A stretch of 64,000 nucleotides of DNA from an uncultured Fluviicola sp. GTDB taxonomy: Bacteria > Bacteroidota > Bacteroidia > Flavobacteriales_D > Crocinitomicaceae. Made by a program: the position numbers and the translations under genes. The stretch lies in NCBI GenBank assembly GCA_913009205.1, contig CAJVYC010000008.1, positions 31,531-95,530 on the forward strand. The letters run 5' to 3'. This document shows, piece after piece, positions 19,166 to 28,896 of this stretch. Numbering within the stretch: the stretch's first letter is position 1; every line of letters begins with the position of its first letter. Under the pieces are notes generated by a model. It was not told where the DNA came from and ran no database searches. It was given only the letters and a program-made list of their open reading frames with translations.

Positions 19166-20476
19166 ATGGAATCAACATCGAAAATTTTCATCATTTGTAT
19201 AATGTCCATGCTGTCATTAAAGGGCTATTCTCAGGGCTGCCCTACTTCTGGCTATCCTTCTTTTTACAGTTGTTCTGATATAGCGCAATTTGTTATTGAC
19301 TACCCAGGCTGCAACCGTTTACCAAGTACACTTCGATTGCCGTATGGTGGCGTCTCAAATTTAGCAGGCTTTCCTGGGCTAGCTCAATTAGATTCAATTA
19401 GCGGTAGCCTTATTTGTGATGAATGCGATCTGAGCTCTCTTGTAGGTTTAGAAAACCTGAACTATGTTGGTGGCAGCGTTACTATTGACGAACCTCATGG
19501 GACTCTTGTGAACTTACAAGGTCTTAACAATCTATCTTATATTGGAGGAGGGTTCAACTTATATGAATGTAGCGATTTAGTGAGTACTAATGGCCTTGAC
19601 AATTTACTTTATATTGGAGACAGGATATGGCTCCTTGATAATACTGTGTTGAGCCAAATAACCGGCTTTGAAAACATCAGTCATCTGCCTGGACAATTTT
19701 GGTTTGACGAGATGGACGCCATGATTGACTTGTCTGGCTTTGATAGTTTAATTACCATAGGAGGTTACGTTCGAATATGGGATAATGCTTTGCTGAACTC
19801 TCTAGGGGGGTTTAATAAAATTGAGCTGATTGGAGGATATTTAGATATAGCCTACAACGATATGCTGATCCAGTTGGATGCATTGGATAATTTGAATACT
19901 GTTGGTAATGATCTTCATGTACGAGAGAACGAAACGCTTGATAACATTGAGGGGCTCTCTTCTCTCGTTAATTTCAATGGCGAGATCTTAGTTTATCAAA
20001 ACAGCCTATTAACGAATCTCGATGGAATTGAGAATATTGCTGCAGATAGCATAACGAATTTAATTTTAGGGGAATGTGATTCACTTAGTATTTGTTCACA
20101 ACCGAACATTTGTCAATATCTCATTAATTCTATGGGGCCATCAACCATAAACTTAAACAATAGCGGGTGTAATTCAATACCTGAAATAACAGCAGCTTGC
20201 GCCGCAATAGGTGTTGATGAGATCAATCTGGGAGAAAAATTCAGTATCTATCCAAACCCTATAACGGATGCAACAATACTGAAGTCTGAAATTATAAAAT
20301 CAGGTGCAATAGTGCATTTTTACAATTATCGCGGAGATCTGGTCAAAAGCGTTTATGGCCTGGATAGTAATCAGATACTGATTGATAGAACTGGACTTTC
20401 AGAAGGTCTTTATTTACTTAGAATTGTGCAAGACAATGAAGTCATCGGTGCTGTAAAGATTGTAGTTATAATTTAG
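19166..20476 (+). CDS. Secreted receptor-L-domain-like protein with T9SS sorting domain
   Basis: 436 residues. Signal peptide at MESTSKIFIICIMSMLSLKGYSQG. Residues about 55-300 carry repeats of the form GLxNLxYIGGxxxIxxxxxL (for example GLNNLSYIGGGFNLYECSDL), the receptor L-domain-like repeats common in surface proteins of this phylum. The last 75 residues form a type A sorting domain: FSIYPNPITDATIL ... GLSEGLYLLRIVQDNEVIGAVKIV. Predicted to be exported through T9SS and attached to the cell surface. Flanked by attC-like repeats on both sides. Confidence 0.88.
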   Translation: MESTSKIFIICIMSMLSLKGYSQGCPTSGYPSFYSCSDIAQFVIDYPGCNRLPSTLRLPYGGVSNLAGFPGLAQLDSISGSLICDECDLSSLVGLENLNYVGGSVTIDEPHGTLVNLQGLNNLSYIGGGFNLYECSDLVSTNGLDNLLYIGDRIWLLDNTVLSQITGFENISHLPGQFWFDEMDAMIDLSGFDSLITIGGYVRIWDNALLNSLGGFNKIELIGGYLDIAYNDMLIQLDALDNLNTVGNDLHVRENETLDNIEGLSSLVNFNGEILVYQNSLLTNLDGIENIAADSITNLILGECDSLSICSQPNICQYLINSMGPSTINLNNSGCNSIPEITAACAAIGVDEINLGEKFSIYPNPITDATILKSEIIKSGAIVHFYNYRGDLVKSVYGLDSNQILIDRTGLSEGLYLLRIVQDNEVIGAVKIVVII

Positions 20477-20515
20477 ACCATGACCACGGCTTGACCAATT
20501 TAAAAAAGAATAAAA

Positions 20516-20582
20516 GCACAACAAAGTGTATAGTGCATAGCACCCTGCGGGAAGCTACGACACTATACACTAACCGTTAGCA
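20516..20582 (+). repeat. attC-like inverted repeat, copy B
   Basis: 67 bp. A perfect 11-bp stem AGTGTATAGTG / CACTATACACT continues, after one bulged base, into CATAGC / GCTACG around a CCCTGCGGG-containing loop. Outer boxes are GCACAAC (left) and GTTAGCA (right), partly complementary. The next gene starts 14 bp later. The bulged base, short size and outer boxes are attC-like; the right box does not fully meet GTTRRRY. Confidence 0.6.
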
Positions 20583-20595
20583 AACATAAATATAG

Positions 20596-22626
20596 ATGAA
20601 ACTTAAATTATTAATCGCGTCCCTATTTATTGCTGTTCACGGGTATTCGCAGAATATGGACAGCCTTCTAACCTCATTGTATTTTAACGATGGAGCTATA
20701 AGCTCCGATACTAATGGTTTTGATTTCAATTTAGTTTATAATACTTCCCCAACCTACTGGGCTATAGACAGTTTTCCTGAAAGCATCGTTTTTAACGCTG
20801 AGTTGAGTTACGATAACCCATTAGACTCTAATCAATCTTATCAAATTAGAATCGGAAAAGGCGGTCAATTGTATTCCTTCAGAAGTGCTTTCGGAGAATC
20901 TGTCCCACCGCAATGGAGAAGTAGTAACTGGGTTCAACCTTCGTATGGTGGAGGAACATCTTATGCTCCATGGGTTGATGAAGTATGGCAAATGGTATGT
21001 GTTGATGAATCCCTAAATAATACTCCTGACTCTTCCTATTTTATTCACCAGGCGGGAGTATACTTAAAGACACCCGCCCAAAATAAACCATTCTTTTCCC
21101 CAAAAATAGCTGAATATTATGATCATCAAAATCAATCTTATAGCATTGTAAACTGGGGTCAGCAAGCACATACTGATGACCTTTTAAATATTAATCACAC
21201 TTCAAACTTGCTGTATTACACCAAATACACAAATAAGGGAAGGGGGGTTATTCAAGTGGATAACATGATTTATAATTTTGGTCAGGATAACATTAGCTTT
21301 TTAAATATGCCTTGGGGAGGAGTACGAAATTCATCTTTAGATCATTTCTTTATATCTACTCCCATTAATGATTATAATTTAACTTCTGGCCTCTATGGTC
21401 AAACACCTATTGTTCAAACCGCAAACACTGGTGGTTGGGTCGCTTGGGCAAATGATACAAATGGAAATTCACCTGCGCTTGGGATGGCTCATCCAATTAC
21501 AACTAATACATACGGCAATAAATTTAGATACGGTGATGCAGGTAATTTAAATGCTGCTTGGAACGAAAGGGATTATCATGTGTTTGAAATGGTTAAACAA
21601 CCATTCCCTGGACAATTAGGCTTTGGCAAGTCAATGAGTTTCAGATATTTCTATGTACTTGGCGCAAATGTTGACTCCGTAAAAAACAAAATTCTGAATG
21701 AGAATTTAGTATACAACTCCCTTGATACCGCTTATATCCCAAGTGCAGTTAATGTTGACTCCGTTCGATATCTTTTTCAACAGACTGGAACTAGCATTAC
21801 CGAGAGTATCTCTAACACTAATAGCGGTTTGTTGCTGAGAACGAGCCCTTACCTTAACAGTTATCCATTATTTAAAATAACCTCGGTAACGAATGAAGAT
21901 GTAATTAGCTCTAATCCATACTTTTTTTCGACGGTTGCTTATGATGGTTCAGCTATAGCTATGGAACTACTCGGTTTTCTTGATAACCCAAGCATTATAT
22001 CTGTTTTTCATGATACTATTTGTAAGAATGAAAGCTATCTTTTTCCTGATGGTTCTGCGCTATCGAACATCTCATCGGATACTATTCATCATAGCTTATT
22101 AGCTTCTACTCAAGGAGGCTGGGACAGCTTGGTTATTACAAACCTGGAGGTAACAGACATTAATGTTGGAGTCAATCAAGTAGGTATAAATTTAACAAGC
22201 GAAGAAACCATTGGCAGCTACCAATGGTTGGATTGTAACGGTTTTAACAGTCCAATTGTAGGCGAAACAAATCAAAACTATATGCCAATTAGTAATGGGA
22301 GTTTTGCTGTTGAAGTCACAAAGGGCAATTGCACTGACACATCAAATTGCTATACTATTTCAAATTTAAATATTATTGAAAATAATTTTGGAACAGATCT
22401 TCAAGTCTATCCCAATCCAACTGACGGCAAAATATTAATTGATTTATGTGATGCTTACGCAACCGTTTCCATTTCCATTTCAGATATAAAGGGGAAGCTA
22501 ATTCGCTCAGAGAAATATGTTCAAGAACAAGTAATTAGTTTGTCTATTCAAGAGCCGAATGGCTTTTATTTACTAACTATTCTTGCAGAAGATAAAATAG
22601 CTATTATTCGTCTAATAAAGAAATAA
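20596..22626 (+). CDS. Secreted protein of unknown function with T9SS sorting domain
   Basis: 676 residues with signal peptide MKLKLLIASLFIAVHGYSQ. The large middle part (about 25-480) is Trp/Tyr/Asn rich with no fold I can name. About residues 535-590 hold the module YQWLDC...GETNQNYMPISNGSFAVEV...CTDTSNC, shared with the LRR protein at 17198. The end is a type A sorting domain, LQVYPNPTDGKILIDL ... GFYLLTILAEDKIAIIRLIKK. Single-gene unit preceded by attC-like repeat B. Confidence 0.85.
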   Translation: MKLKLLIASLFIAVHGYSQNMDSLLTSLYFNDGAISSDTNGFDFNLVYNTSPTYWAIDSFPESIVFNAELSYDNPLDSNQSYQIRIGKGGQLYSFRSAFGESVPPQWRSSNWVQPSYGGGTSYAPWVDEVWQMVCVDESLNNTPDSSYFIHQAGVYLKTPAQNKPFFSPKIAEYYDHQNQSYSIVNWGQQAHTDDLLNINHTSNLLYYTKYTNKGRGVIQVDNMIYNFGQDNISFLNMPWGGVRNSSLDHFFISTPINDYNLTSGLYGQTPIVQTANTGGWVAWANDTNGNSPALGMAHPITTNTYGNKFRYGDAGNLNAAWNERDYHVFEMVKQPFPGQLGFGKSMSFRYFYVLGANVDSVKNKILNENLVYNSLDTAYIPSAVNVDSVRYLFQQTGTSITESISNTNSGLLLRTSPYLNSYPLFKITSVTNEDVISSNPYFFSTVAYDGSAIAMELLGFLDNPSIISVFHDTICKNESYLFPDGSALSNISSDTIHHSLLASTQGGWDSLVITNLEVTDINVGVNQVGINLTSEETIGSYQWLDCNGFNSPIVGETNQNYMPISNGSFAVEVTKGNCTDTSNCYTISNLNIIENNFGTDLQVYPNPTDGKILIDLCDAYATVSISISDIKGKLIRSEKYVQEQVISLSIQEPNGFYLLTILAEDKIAIIRLIKK

Positions 22627-22843
22627 AACGATTTGTAAACTTGAAGTATTGGCCTGAAAATTGTGTAAATGTTATTTCTAAATAAAATTAGCTTATCAAA
22701 CATTTACCCTGAATTAATTTCATTCTAAGCCTTACGCTTTCTACCGTTCAGATTAATAATATTCGTATATTTTAAGATTATTAATCCTTTGCTTTTATTT
22801 ATGGATTAGTTAGAAGTACTATACACTCACAGTTATTAAAAAC

Positions 22844-22868
22844 ACTTATTGTTAAAACAACAATAAGT
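22844..22868. terminator. Hairpin upstream of GH16 gene
   Basis: Perfect 10-bp stem ACTTATTGTT / AACAATAAGT with loop AAAAC, A-run on the left and ATTTTT on the right. Terminator-like in both directions, though 220 bp after the preceding gene. Confidence 0.55.
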
Positions 22869-22876
22869 ATTTTTAA

Positions 22877-22884
22877 TATATTTG
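22877..22884 (+). promoter_or_regulatory. Possible -7 promoter box of GH16 gene
   Basis: TATATTTG matches the Bacteroidota -7 consensus TAnnTTTG, 37 bp before the ATG. No good -33 TTG element at the usual spacing. Confidence 0.35.
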
Positions 22885-22921
22885 AGCTTTTATAATATCA
22901 TTATTAAAATGAAATACTAGT

Positions 22922-24463
22922 ATGAAAAAAAGCTTCATAATTTCAATCTTCACCTTATTAATGTCGGCCCAATTTGCATTTTCACAACAAATGCCTCTCG
23001 ATTTTTCAGATATCTCAGATGTGTTTAGCAACTGGGGAGGTAGCACATTTACAACGGTCCCTTCACCAACAGACCCAAATAATACAGTAGGTCAATTTGG
23101 TCGTAATAGTTCTGTTTCAGAACAGGGGAATTATATGGATTTGGATAGATCTATTGACTTAGATTTTAATGATGAAATAACATTAAAGTTTTATGCCTCT
23201 GATGCTAATTCTCATACAGTTACAGTTAAACTTGAGAACGGAACAAACGCAAATATAGAAGTAGGAGCAACAACGACTCAGAATATGTGGACAGAACTGA
23301 CCTTTGATTTTTCTACTATTGGAGGTAACGGCGAATATAATAGGTTAACTATTAGGATTGATGATGGAAGTTCAGTTGCTGGAACTTTTTTAATAGATGA
23401 TATTGATGATGGTTCTGTACATTTAGACCTTAATGCAATTGATGTAGAGTACACGGATTTAGTTTGGTCTGATGAGTTTGATACACCCGGAAAAACAGCA
23501 ATTAACTCTACAAATTGGTTTCATCAAACACAATTACCAGCAGGAGGAAGCTGGTTTAATGGAGAAGAGCAGCATTATACAAATCGCATAGAAAATTCTT
23601 TTGTAGAAAACGATAATTTAAATATTGTTGCCATAAAGGAATCTTTTACAGACCAAGGCGTAACAAAGCAATATACGTCTGCAAGGTTAAACTCCAAGTT
23701 TGCATTTACCTATGGAAGAGTAGATGTAAGGGCTAAATTACCAGCAGGTAATGGTACCTGGCCAGCTATTTGGACCTTAGGTAAAAATATTAGCGAATCT
23801 GGAGCTTACTGGCAAACTCAAGGTTTTGGTAATACTTCATGGCCTGCTTGTGGTGAAATAGATATTATGGAGCATGGGTTAGGTGCTGTAAATCATACAT
23901 CGAGTGCATTGCATACACCTTCAAGCTTTGGAAATACTATAAACACTGCTTCACAAGTAATTAGTGATGTTACTAATAATTATCATATATACTCTGTTAA
24001 TTGGTCTCCAAATCAAATTACATTTTTAGTTGATAGTGTGGGATTCTATACTTATAATCCAGCTGTTAAAGATGCAAATACATGGCCATTTGATTTAGAG
24101 CAATATCTAATATTAAATATTGCAATGGGTGGAGTATCTGGATCAATTAGTCCTTCATTTACTCAAAGTCCAATGGTTATTGATTATGTCAGGGTCTATC
24201 AAAACAATGGTTTAGGTGTTAAGGATAATTCGCAATTAAATTCTTCTATTCAGGTTTATCCAAATCCAGTGAACGATATTATTTATTTAAACGCTAATGT
24301 GCCTCTTACTAAATTGACGCTTTGCGATGTTTCTGGTAAACATATTCTTACACAAGAAAAACCTAAAGAAAGCATTAATGTAAGTGCTTTAAGACCGGGT
24401 GTTTATATTCTTGAGATTTATTCAAGCCAAGAGAAATCACAGAAAAGAGTGATCATAAATTGA
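22922..24463 (+). CDS. Secreted GH16 beta-glucanase (laminarinase-like) with T9SS sorting domain
   Basis: 513 residues. Signal peptide MKKSFIISIFTLLMSAQFAFSQ; about 25-165 is a beta-sandwich, carbohydrate-binding-like domain (ITLKFYASDANSHTVTVKLE, GTFLIDDIDDG). The GH16 domain (about 180-430) has the catalytic motif GEIDIMEH at 311-318, with Glu312 as nucleophile and Glu317 as acid/base, and the flanking GTWPAIWTLG. A type A sorting domain starts at IQVYPNPVNDII. It probably cleaves beta-1,3 or mixed-linkage glucans such as laminarin at the cell surface; substrate is inference. Confidence 0.92.
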   Translation: MKKSFIISIFTLLMSAQFAFSQQMPLDFSDISDVFSNWGGSTFTTVPSPTDPNNTVGQFGRNSSVSEQGNYMDLDRSIDLDFNDEITLKFYASDANSHTVTVKLENGTNANIEVGATTTQNMWTELTFDFSTIGGNGEYNRLTIRIDDGSSVAGTFLIDDIDDGSVHLDLNAIDVEYTDLVWSDEFDTPGKTAINSTNWFHQTQLPAGGSWFNGEEQHYTNRIENSFVENDNLNIVAIKESFTDQGVTKQYTSARLNSKFAFTYGRVDVRAKLPAGNGTWPAIWTLGKNISESGAYWQTQGFGNTSWPACGEIDIMEHGLGAVNHTSSALHTPSSFGNTINTASQVISDVTNNYHIYSVNWSPNQITFLVDSVGFYTYNPAVKDANTWPFDLEQYLILNIAMGGVSGSISPSFTQSPMVIDYVRVYQNNGLGVKDNSQLNSSIQVYPNPVNDIIYLNANVPLTKLTLCDVSGKHILTQEKPKESINVSALRPGVYILEIYSSQEKSQKRVIIN

Positions 24464-24577
24464 TCTTTGTTCCTCCCCAGTTATTAAGTGCACATTTGGA
24501 AGAATTGATTCCTTATCTAATGGTAGTTCAAAATAAAAAGTATGATTTGAGCATAAACCTCACCGAATGATAATACT

Positions 24578-24706
24578 GCTAACATTACCTATACTTCATT
24601 GCTTAAATCTCGCTTCGAATGATAAATCATTCAAACTCGTAAGGCCGTACTCCGAAATTAGTTTTATCTTCAGTCAAACGCAAAAGCCCATAGCCAACAC
24701 GTTAGC
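24578..24706 (+). repeat. attC-like imperfect inverted repeat, copy D
   Basis: 129 bp bounded by exactly complementary boxes GCTAAC (24578-24583) and GTTAGC (24701-24706). The arms inside are loosely complementary (CCTATACTTCATTGC against GCAAAAGCCCATAGCC). The centre carries a small perfect hairpin GAATGAT-AA-ATCATTC. Length and boxes fit an attC site. Confidence 0.5.
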
Positions 24707-24758
24707 CTCAATTAAAACAAGTAAGTCAAATAGCACTATTAATTAAAATACTTAACCA

Positions 24759-26048
24759 ATGAAAACGATTTTAATTATGTCAACATTCCTATTATTCACC
24801 TTTTCAGGAATAGCACAAATTAATCCCCAGTTCAACGCAATCCCTGCAAATTGGAATATAAACAGTCCAAACCCGGTCTTTGTTCAAAATTTCAACTATG
24901 ACAATATAGACGTAAATAAGCAAGTCTTTCACTTATTCTTACCAGATACCACAGGTAATTTTCCTCTTGTTATTTTTATTCATGGAGGGGGTTTTATATC
25001 AGGTACTCCGGATATTGTTTCAACTCCTGCAAGAAGACAAGATATTAAATATTTTCTGGAAAACGGAATCGCTTTTGCCAGTGTTGGATATCGCCTCATT
25101 AACAATGCTGGTCCAGATAATGAAGGTGTAATCAAATGTTTGAATGATGCAAAGAGAGCACTTCAGTTCATACGTTATTATTCAAATGGCTTACATATAA
25201 ATCCTTCAACAATAGCTTTGCAAGGACGGTCAGCTGGAGCAAGTAGTAGCTACTGGTTGGGAACACGACCTGACATGGCAGATCAAAATGCTACAGATCC
25301 TATTTTACAGGAATCAACAAGAGTTTGTGCGGTGGACTTATATGGACCTCAATCTACGCTAGATGTTTATAAATGGGAGACACAAGTATTCAATAACTTC
25401 GACGGGAATGGCACCAACTATACGTTGGATAGTATGGAAAACTTAATGGGTTTTGATAGAGCTTCTAATTTTCATGGCGGATTTGACTCTATCTCGCAAA
25501 TTTTAGTTGAGCCTGCTTTGATTCAGTATCGACAGGATATAGACCAACTTTTCTACTTGTCTAATGATGACCCTCCATTGTTCATAAGCAGTCAATCCTC
25601 AGCAGTTCATCCAAGTCAGGACCTGTTTCATCATTCTTTTCACGGTCGAGAAATTCATAATACTGCTTTGGCGGTGGGTGTATCAGAAGTTAAGGCAGAT
25701 ATCCCGGCACTCTCCATTAATACAACTAATGGAGAGAGTGGGATTGAGTTTTTGGCAAGGCACTTGAATAGTTGTTCATTAACAACCTCAATACCAGATA
25801 TAAAAGTCAGTGAAAATTATATTGACATTTCTCCAAATCCAGTAGTCAATCAATTTACTATTAATGGAACATTAACGCTGTATCAAATTGATGTTTTGGA
25901 TGCTACTGGGCAATTCATACAAACAATCAATAATGTCGAAAATTCTCATACCATCGACATTTCAGTGCTTCCTGGCGGTTTGTATTTTGTCAGAGTGAGG
26001 GATCTTTCGAATAATTTATTGGAAGTTCAGAAGGTTATTAAGCTTTAA
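24759..26048 (+). CDS. Secreted alpha/beta hydrolase (esterase/lipase-like) with T9SS sorting domain
   Basis: 429 residues. Signal peptide MKTILIMSTFLLFTFSGIAQ. The alpha/beta hydrolase fold shows the oxyanion motif FIHGGGF (75-78) and nucleophile elbow GRSAG with Ser158, as in carboxylesterase and hormone-sensitive-lipase relatives. The C-terminal type A sorting domain begins IDISPNPVVNQFTIN and ends LLEVQKVIKL. Predicted to act on an ester at the cell surface, possibly acylated polysaccharide given the neighbouring glucanase. Substrate is not determined. Confidence 0.87.
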   Translation: MKTILIMSTFLLFTFSGIAQINPQFNAIPANWNINSPNPVFVQNFNYDNIDVNKQVFHLFLPDTTGNFPLVIFIHGGGFISGTPDIVSTPARRQDIKYFLENGIAFASVGYRLINNAGPDNEGVIKCLNDAKRALQFIRYYSNGLHINPSTIALQGRSAGASSSYWLGTRPDMADQNATDPILQESTRVCAVDLYGPQSTLDVYKWETQVFNNFDGNGTNYTLDSMENLMGFDRASNFHGGFDSISQILVEPALIQYRQDIDQLFYLSNDDPPLFISSQSSAVHPSQDLFHHSFHGREIHNTALAVGVSEVKADIPALSINTTNGESGIEFLARHLNSCSLTTSIPDIKVSENYIDISPNPVVNQFTINGTLTLYQIDVLDATGQFIQTINNVENSHTIDISVLPGGLYFVRVRDLSNNLLEVQKVIKL

Positions 26049-26104
26049 AAAAGTAGAACTTTAAAAAATTCCTTTAACAATAGGTCATATAAATTAAGAC
26101 TAAG

Positions 26105-26297
26105 GCTAACACTGTATATAGCAAATAGGGCGTTGAGTGTTTAACGAAAAGTCAGTGCTACTTAAAATCCCGCCAAATTTTTAATTTGGCTTTTAAGAAT
26201 GATGAAATTAAAAACAAAATATATAACTGTGGCTCAGAGAAAACCCGAAACTAGAATGCTTTCTACTGCCCTACTTGCCATATACTAACCGTTATGT
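26105..26297 (+). repeat. attC-like imperfect inverted repeat, copy E
   Basis: About 190 bp. Left arm 26114-26131 (GTATATAGCAAATAGGGC) pairs with right arm 26268-26285 (GCCCTACTTGCCATATAC) over 18 bp with two mismatches. Outer boxes GCTAAC and GTTATG lie just outside. It is longer than most attC sites. Confidence 0.55.
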
Positions 26298-26415
26298 GTA
26301 ATTAAGAGTTAAAGAAATATATTATAGTATAAAGTTTGGTTCTTTTCTGCTATTTTTATTTTAAAACGGAAAGCATTAAAAAACTTTTGAGTCGGAAAAT
26401 CAAATTTACCAGATC

Positions 26416-27114
26416 ATGAAAAAAACAACTCTTTTATTTATAACATTAATTGCCTGTTCAACTGCTATCTATGGGCAAACTAAAAAGGATATAATTCTAC
26501 AACAAACAAAGACCATAGATAGTTTGAATCTTGAATCATCTAAATTGATAAACCTTAATATTGAGATTTCGAATGAACTTGCAGAGAAAAACAAAGAGAT
26601 CGATAACCTGGAAGAAAGTATTCGCTCCAAAGAAATGATTAACTCTACTAACACTGAAGAGATATCTAAATTGAAAGATGTAATCGTATCGAAAGATGAA
26701 GAAACAGCTACGTTGAAAAATGCAATTGTTCTAAAAGATGATGAAATAGCTAGTTTGAAAAATGCAACCATTTCAGAAAACACAATAATTGTAGAAGTTG
26801 AAGACCCAAAAGAGATCTATTTCGAAGGAACGGTCATACTAGAGTCGATGTATGATGGTGTTTTTTACATTGATGTCGAAGTAAACAAAGGGAAATTAGC
26901 GGGTAAAACAGAGAGCCTCTACTTCAGGTCTGGAATGGAAGATACTAATTACATTGATTATACGGGAAACGCAAATTTTGATGGCGGCGGTGAAGGAGAA
27001 GGAAAGAAGGTTTCAGGTGTAATTATCCGCTCCATTGGTAACTTTGAGAATTATGAAACCGGTGAAGATGATTCAAAAGAAATTTACAGGGTTAAGGATT
27101 TGAATTACAAGTAA
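26416..27114 (+). CDS. Exported coiled-coil protein, function unknown
   Basis: 232 residues with signal peptide MKKTTLLFITLIACSTAIYGQ. Residues about 30-125 form a coiled coil with near-repeats (EISKLKDVIVSKDEE, TATLKNAIVLKDDE, IASLKNATIS). The C-terminal part has FDGGGEGEGKKVSGVIIRSIG and no recognised domain. No sorting domain, so probably periplasmic. Single-gene unit after attC-like repeat E. Confidence 0.7.
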   Translation: MKKTTLLFITLIACSTAIYGQTKKDIILQQTKTIDSLNLESSKLINLNIEISNELAEKNKEIDNLEESIRSKEMINSTNTEEISKLKDVIVSKDEETATLKNAIVLKDDEIASLKNATISENTIIVEVEDPKEIYFEGTVILESMYDGVFYIDVEVNKGKLAGKTESLYFRSGMEDTNYIDYTGNANFDGGGEGEGKKVSGVIIRSIGNFENYETGEDDSKEIYRVKDLNYK

Positions 27115-27168
27115 TGCTGTATAATCTCGATACGTTCTTCAATTCACTAGCAAGCCTCATAGCAAAAC

Positions 27169-27194
27169 CTAAACTGCATTAAAACGCAGTTTAG
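27169..27194. terminator. Hairpin between convergent genes
   Basis: Perfect 9-bp stem CTAAACTGC / GCAGTTTAG around an 8-base loop, without a T-run. Placed between the convergent genes at 26416 and 27298. Confidence 0.45.
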
Positions 27195-27297
27195 CCTTGT
27201 CGTTGTAAGTAATAAAAGTTTAGACCCCGCCAGATTTAAATAAAAATTATGGAAATGATCTTTTATTGCATGATTGTCAACCCCGTGTAAAGATCGG

Positions 27298-27828
27298 CTA
27301 TTGTTTATATACAATCGAGTTCAAGGGCACAACTTTAATCCCCCACTTTTCACCCTTAAAATCAAATTTCTTCCGTTTTCCGTATGCTAAGTCAATCGTG
27401 TACGTCGACGTAAGACCCGATAAGGCTCCAACTTCCATAAGATCAATCCCCGTATCATCATGATCGGCAGAAAACACTAAAACAATACCCGCTGCGGCGG
27501 CGGTTACACCTACTCCCAAAATCCAAGCTGACAAATACTGTCCTATATGTCGTCGTTCTTTGCTATTCATACCTAAACGAACTAGATTTTCAAGTTTCAC
27601 GTATGTTGAATCTAATTTAAATCCGTTTTCAGAAATATTGGAAATCCGCCCCTTTATCTTAGTGCCATCTTTTAAATTCACTTTCACAAAATCATTTCGT
27701 TCTAGAATGATATTTTTTGAAGTACTATTGTTTTTTTGTTTTGAAAAAATGAGGCAAAGAGTGTCTGTGTCTTGTGCGATAGCTGAGATGTTCATCAGTA
27801 AAAACGCGATTAAAAGTATTCGTATCAT
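27298..27828 (-). CDS. Exported protein of unknown function
   Basis: 176 residues with signal peptide MIRILLIAFLLMNISAIAQD. The segment VKVNLKDGTKIKGRISNIS resembles an Sm-like/SH3-like beta strand pair often seen in small Bacteroidota exported proteins. A hydrophobic segment LSAWILGVGVTAAAAGIVLVF around residue 105 is probably a membrane span. It is the only minus-strand gene inside the otherwise plus-strand gene row. Function unknown. Confidence 0.65.
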   Translation of the reverse strand: MIRILLIAFLLMNISAIAQDTDTLCLIFSKQKNNSTSKNIILERNDFVKVNLKDGTKIKGRISNISENGFKLDSTYVKLENLVRLGMNSKERRHIGQYLSAWILGVGVTAAAAGIVLVFSADHDDTGIDLMEVGALSGLTSTYTIDLAYGKRKKFDFKGEKWGIKVVPLNSIVYKQ

Positions 27829-27881
27829 AAGCGAATTTAATTATTTACGTAATAGGTCCAATATTATGTTCGAATATTTAT

Positions 27882-27943
27882 GACAGCACCTGCACTCCAT
27901 GCGGGTTTTTGCTTCGAGAGATCATTTATGTGCTAACAAATCT
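27882..27943 (+). repeat. attC-like repeat, truncated copy
   Basis: Left half of the repeat family also present at 18976 and 28994: GCACCTGCACTCCATGCGGG then GCTTCGAGAGATCA and GTGCTAACAAATCT. The complementary right arm and CGTTAG end are missing. Confidence 0.65.
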
Positions 27944-28101
27944 TGGTGAAAAGTCCATGCGTCTTTCTGGGCAATACTAGAATTTTAATACTAAAAACCA
28001 GAATCACTAAAAACTGATTTTTAGGACGACATAAAACATTGCTCAGAATAAAAAACACTCAACTGAAACAACTGATTCAACTTTTTATCGTTAAAGGACT
28101 A

Positions 28102-28887
28102 ATGGAAGTATACAAAGGGCCTCATTTATTAATCGAACATAAAGAAGCGAATTCAAGGCTAATTTGTACTTGGAAATCTAGTCCGGTTAATGATTTAGCG
28201 TACAGAAAAGAGTTGATAGAACATTTAAACATAGCTCAGAAAATTAAGCCTAATCAAATAGTTTGGAATTTAGGTGAAAAAAGATTTACGCCAACTGTTA
28301 CTTCAAAAAAATGGGTTGATGAAAGTATTTTAAAACCAATCTTTAAAGCTGGATTTGTAAGCAGAAGAATAGATGGTTTTGATCAAATGGCGTTTGTTAC
28401 CGGAAGAGATGTTTTAGTTTTGATGCAGGGCATAGAAAAACCTACTGCTGGATTTAACTCAAAGTATTTTGCAACTGAAAAAGAAGCTATAAGTTGGTTG
28501 AATGAAGAGCCAAAAACTAAAGATTATGAGAATCAGAATTTATCAATCACTTTTAAAGGAAGAGATGAAAATGATAATATAGTTTTTGAGCTTAAAGAAC
28601 AGGGGTCTGAATTTCATAGTACTATTAATGTATTTAAAACGATTATTGAACAAAATCATTTTATGAGGAATAATGTTGAAAAATATTCTTCTTTAACTCC
28701 AAGAGAAAAAGAAACGCTCAAACTCATTATCAAGGGATATACTAATAATCAGATAGCTGAGAAACTGTGTATTTCTAACCATACCGTCCGAACTCATAGA
28801 AATCGAATTTGGAAAAAACTTGGAGTTAAGCAACTCAATGATTGCTTAAAATATCAATGGTTTTTCGATACCTCCAACTCCGCTTAA
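28102..28887 (+). CDS. LuxR-type transcriptional regulator with SpoIIAA/STAS-like N-terminal domain
   Basis: 261 residues from MEVYKGPHLLIEH; an upstream TTG at 28039 is possible. The N-terminal 140 residues look like a STAS-like (SpoIIAA-type) sensor domain, with KYFATEKEAISWL at its end. The C-terminal 65 residues are a LuxR helix-turn-helix: LTPREKETLKLIIKGYTNNQ followed by IAEKLCISNHTVRTHRNRIW. Likely a DNA-binding regulator; signal and targets unknown. It stands alone between two copies of the repeat. Confidence 0.85.
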   Translation: MEVYKGPHLLIEHKEANSRLICTWKSSPVNDLAYRKELIEHLNIAQKIKPNQIVWNLGEKRFTPTVTSKKWVDESILKPIFKAGFVSRRIDGFDQMAFVTGRDVLVLMQGIEKPTAGFNSKYFATEKEAISWLNEEPKTKDYENQNLSITFKGRDENDNIVFELKEQGSEFHSTINVFKTIIEQNHFMRNNVEKYSSLTPREKETLKLIIKGYTNNQIAEKLCISNHTVRTHRNRIWKKLGVKQLNDCLKYQWFFDTSNSA

Positions 28888-28896
28888 GAGGTAAAT

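Larger units (their letters stand above)
22627..22921. other. Intergenic region before GH16 gene
   Basis: 295 bp, very AT-rich, no gene. It contains a hairpin at 22844-22868 and a promoter-like box at 22877. Unlike most other gaps in this cluster it shows no attC-like repeat. Confidence 0.5.
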
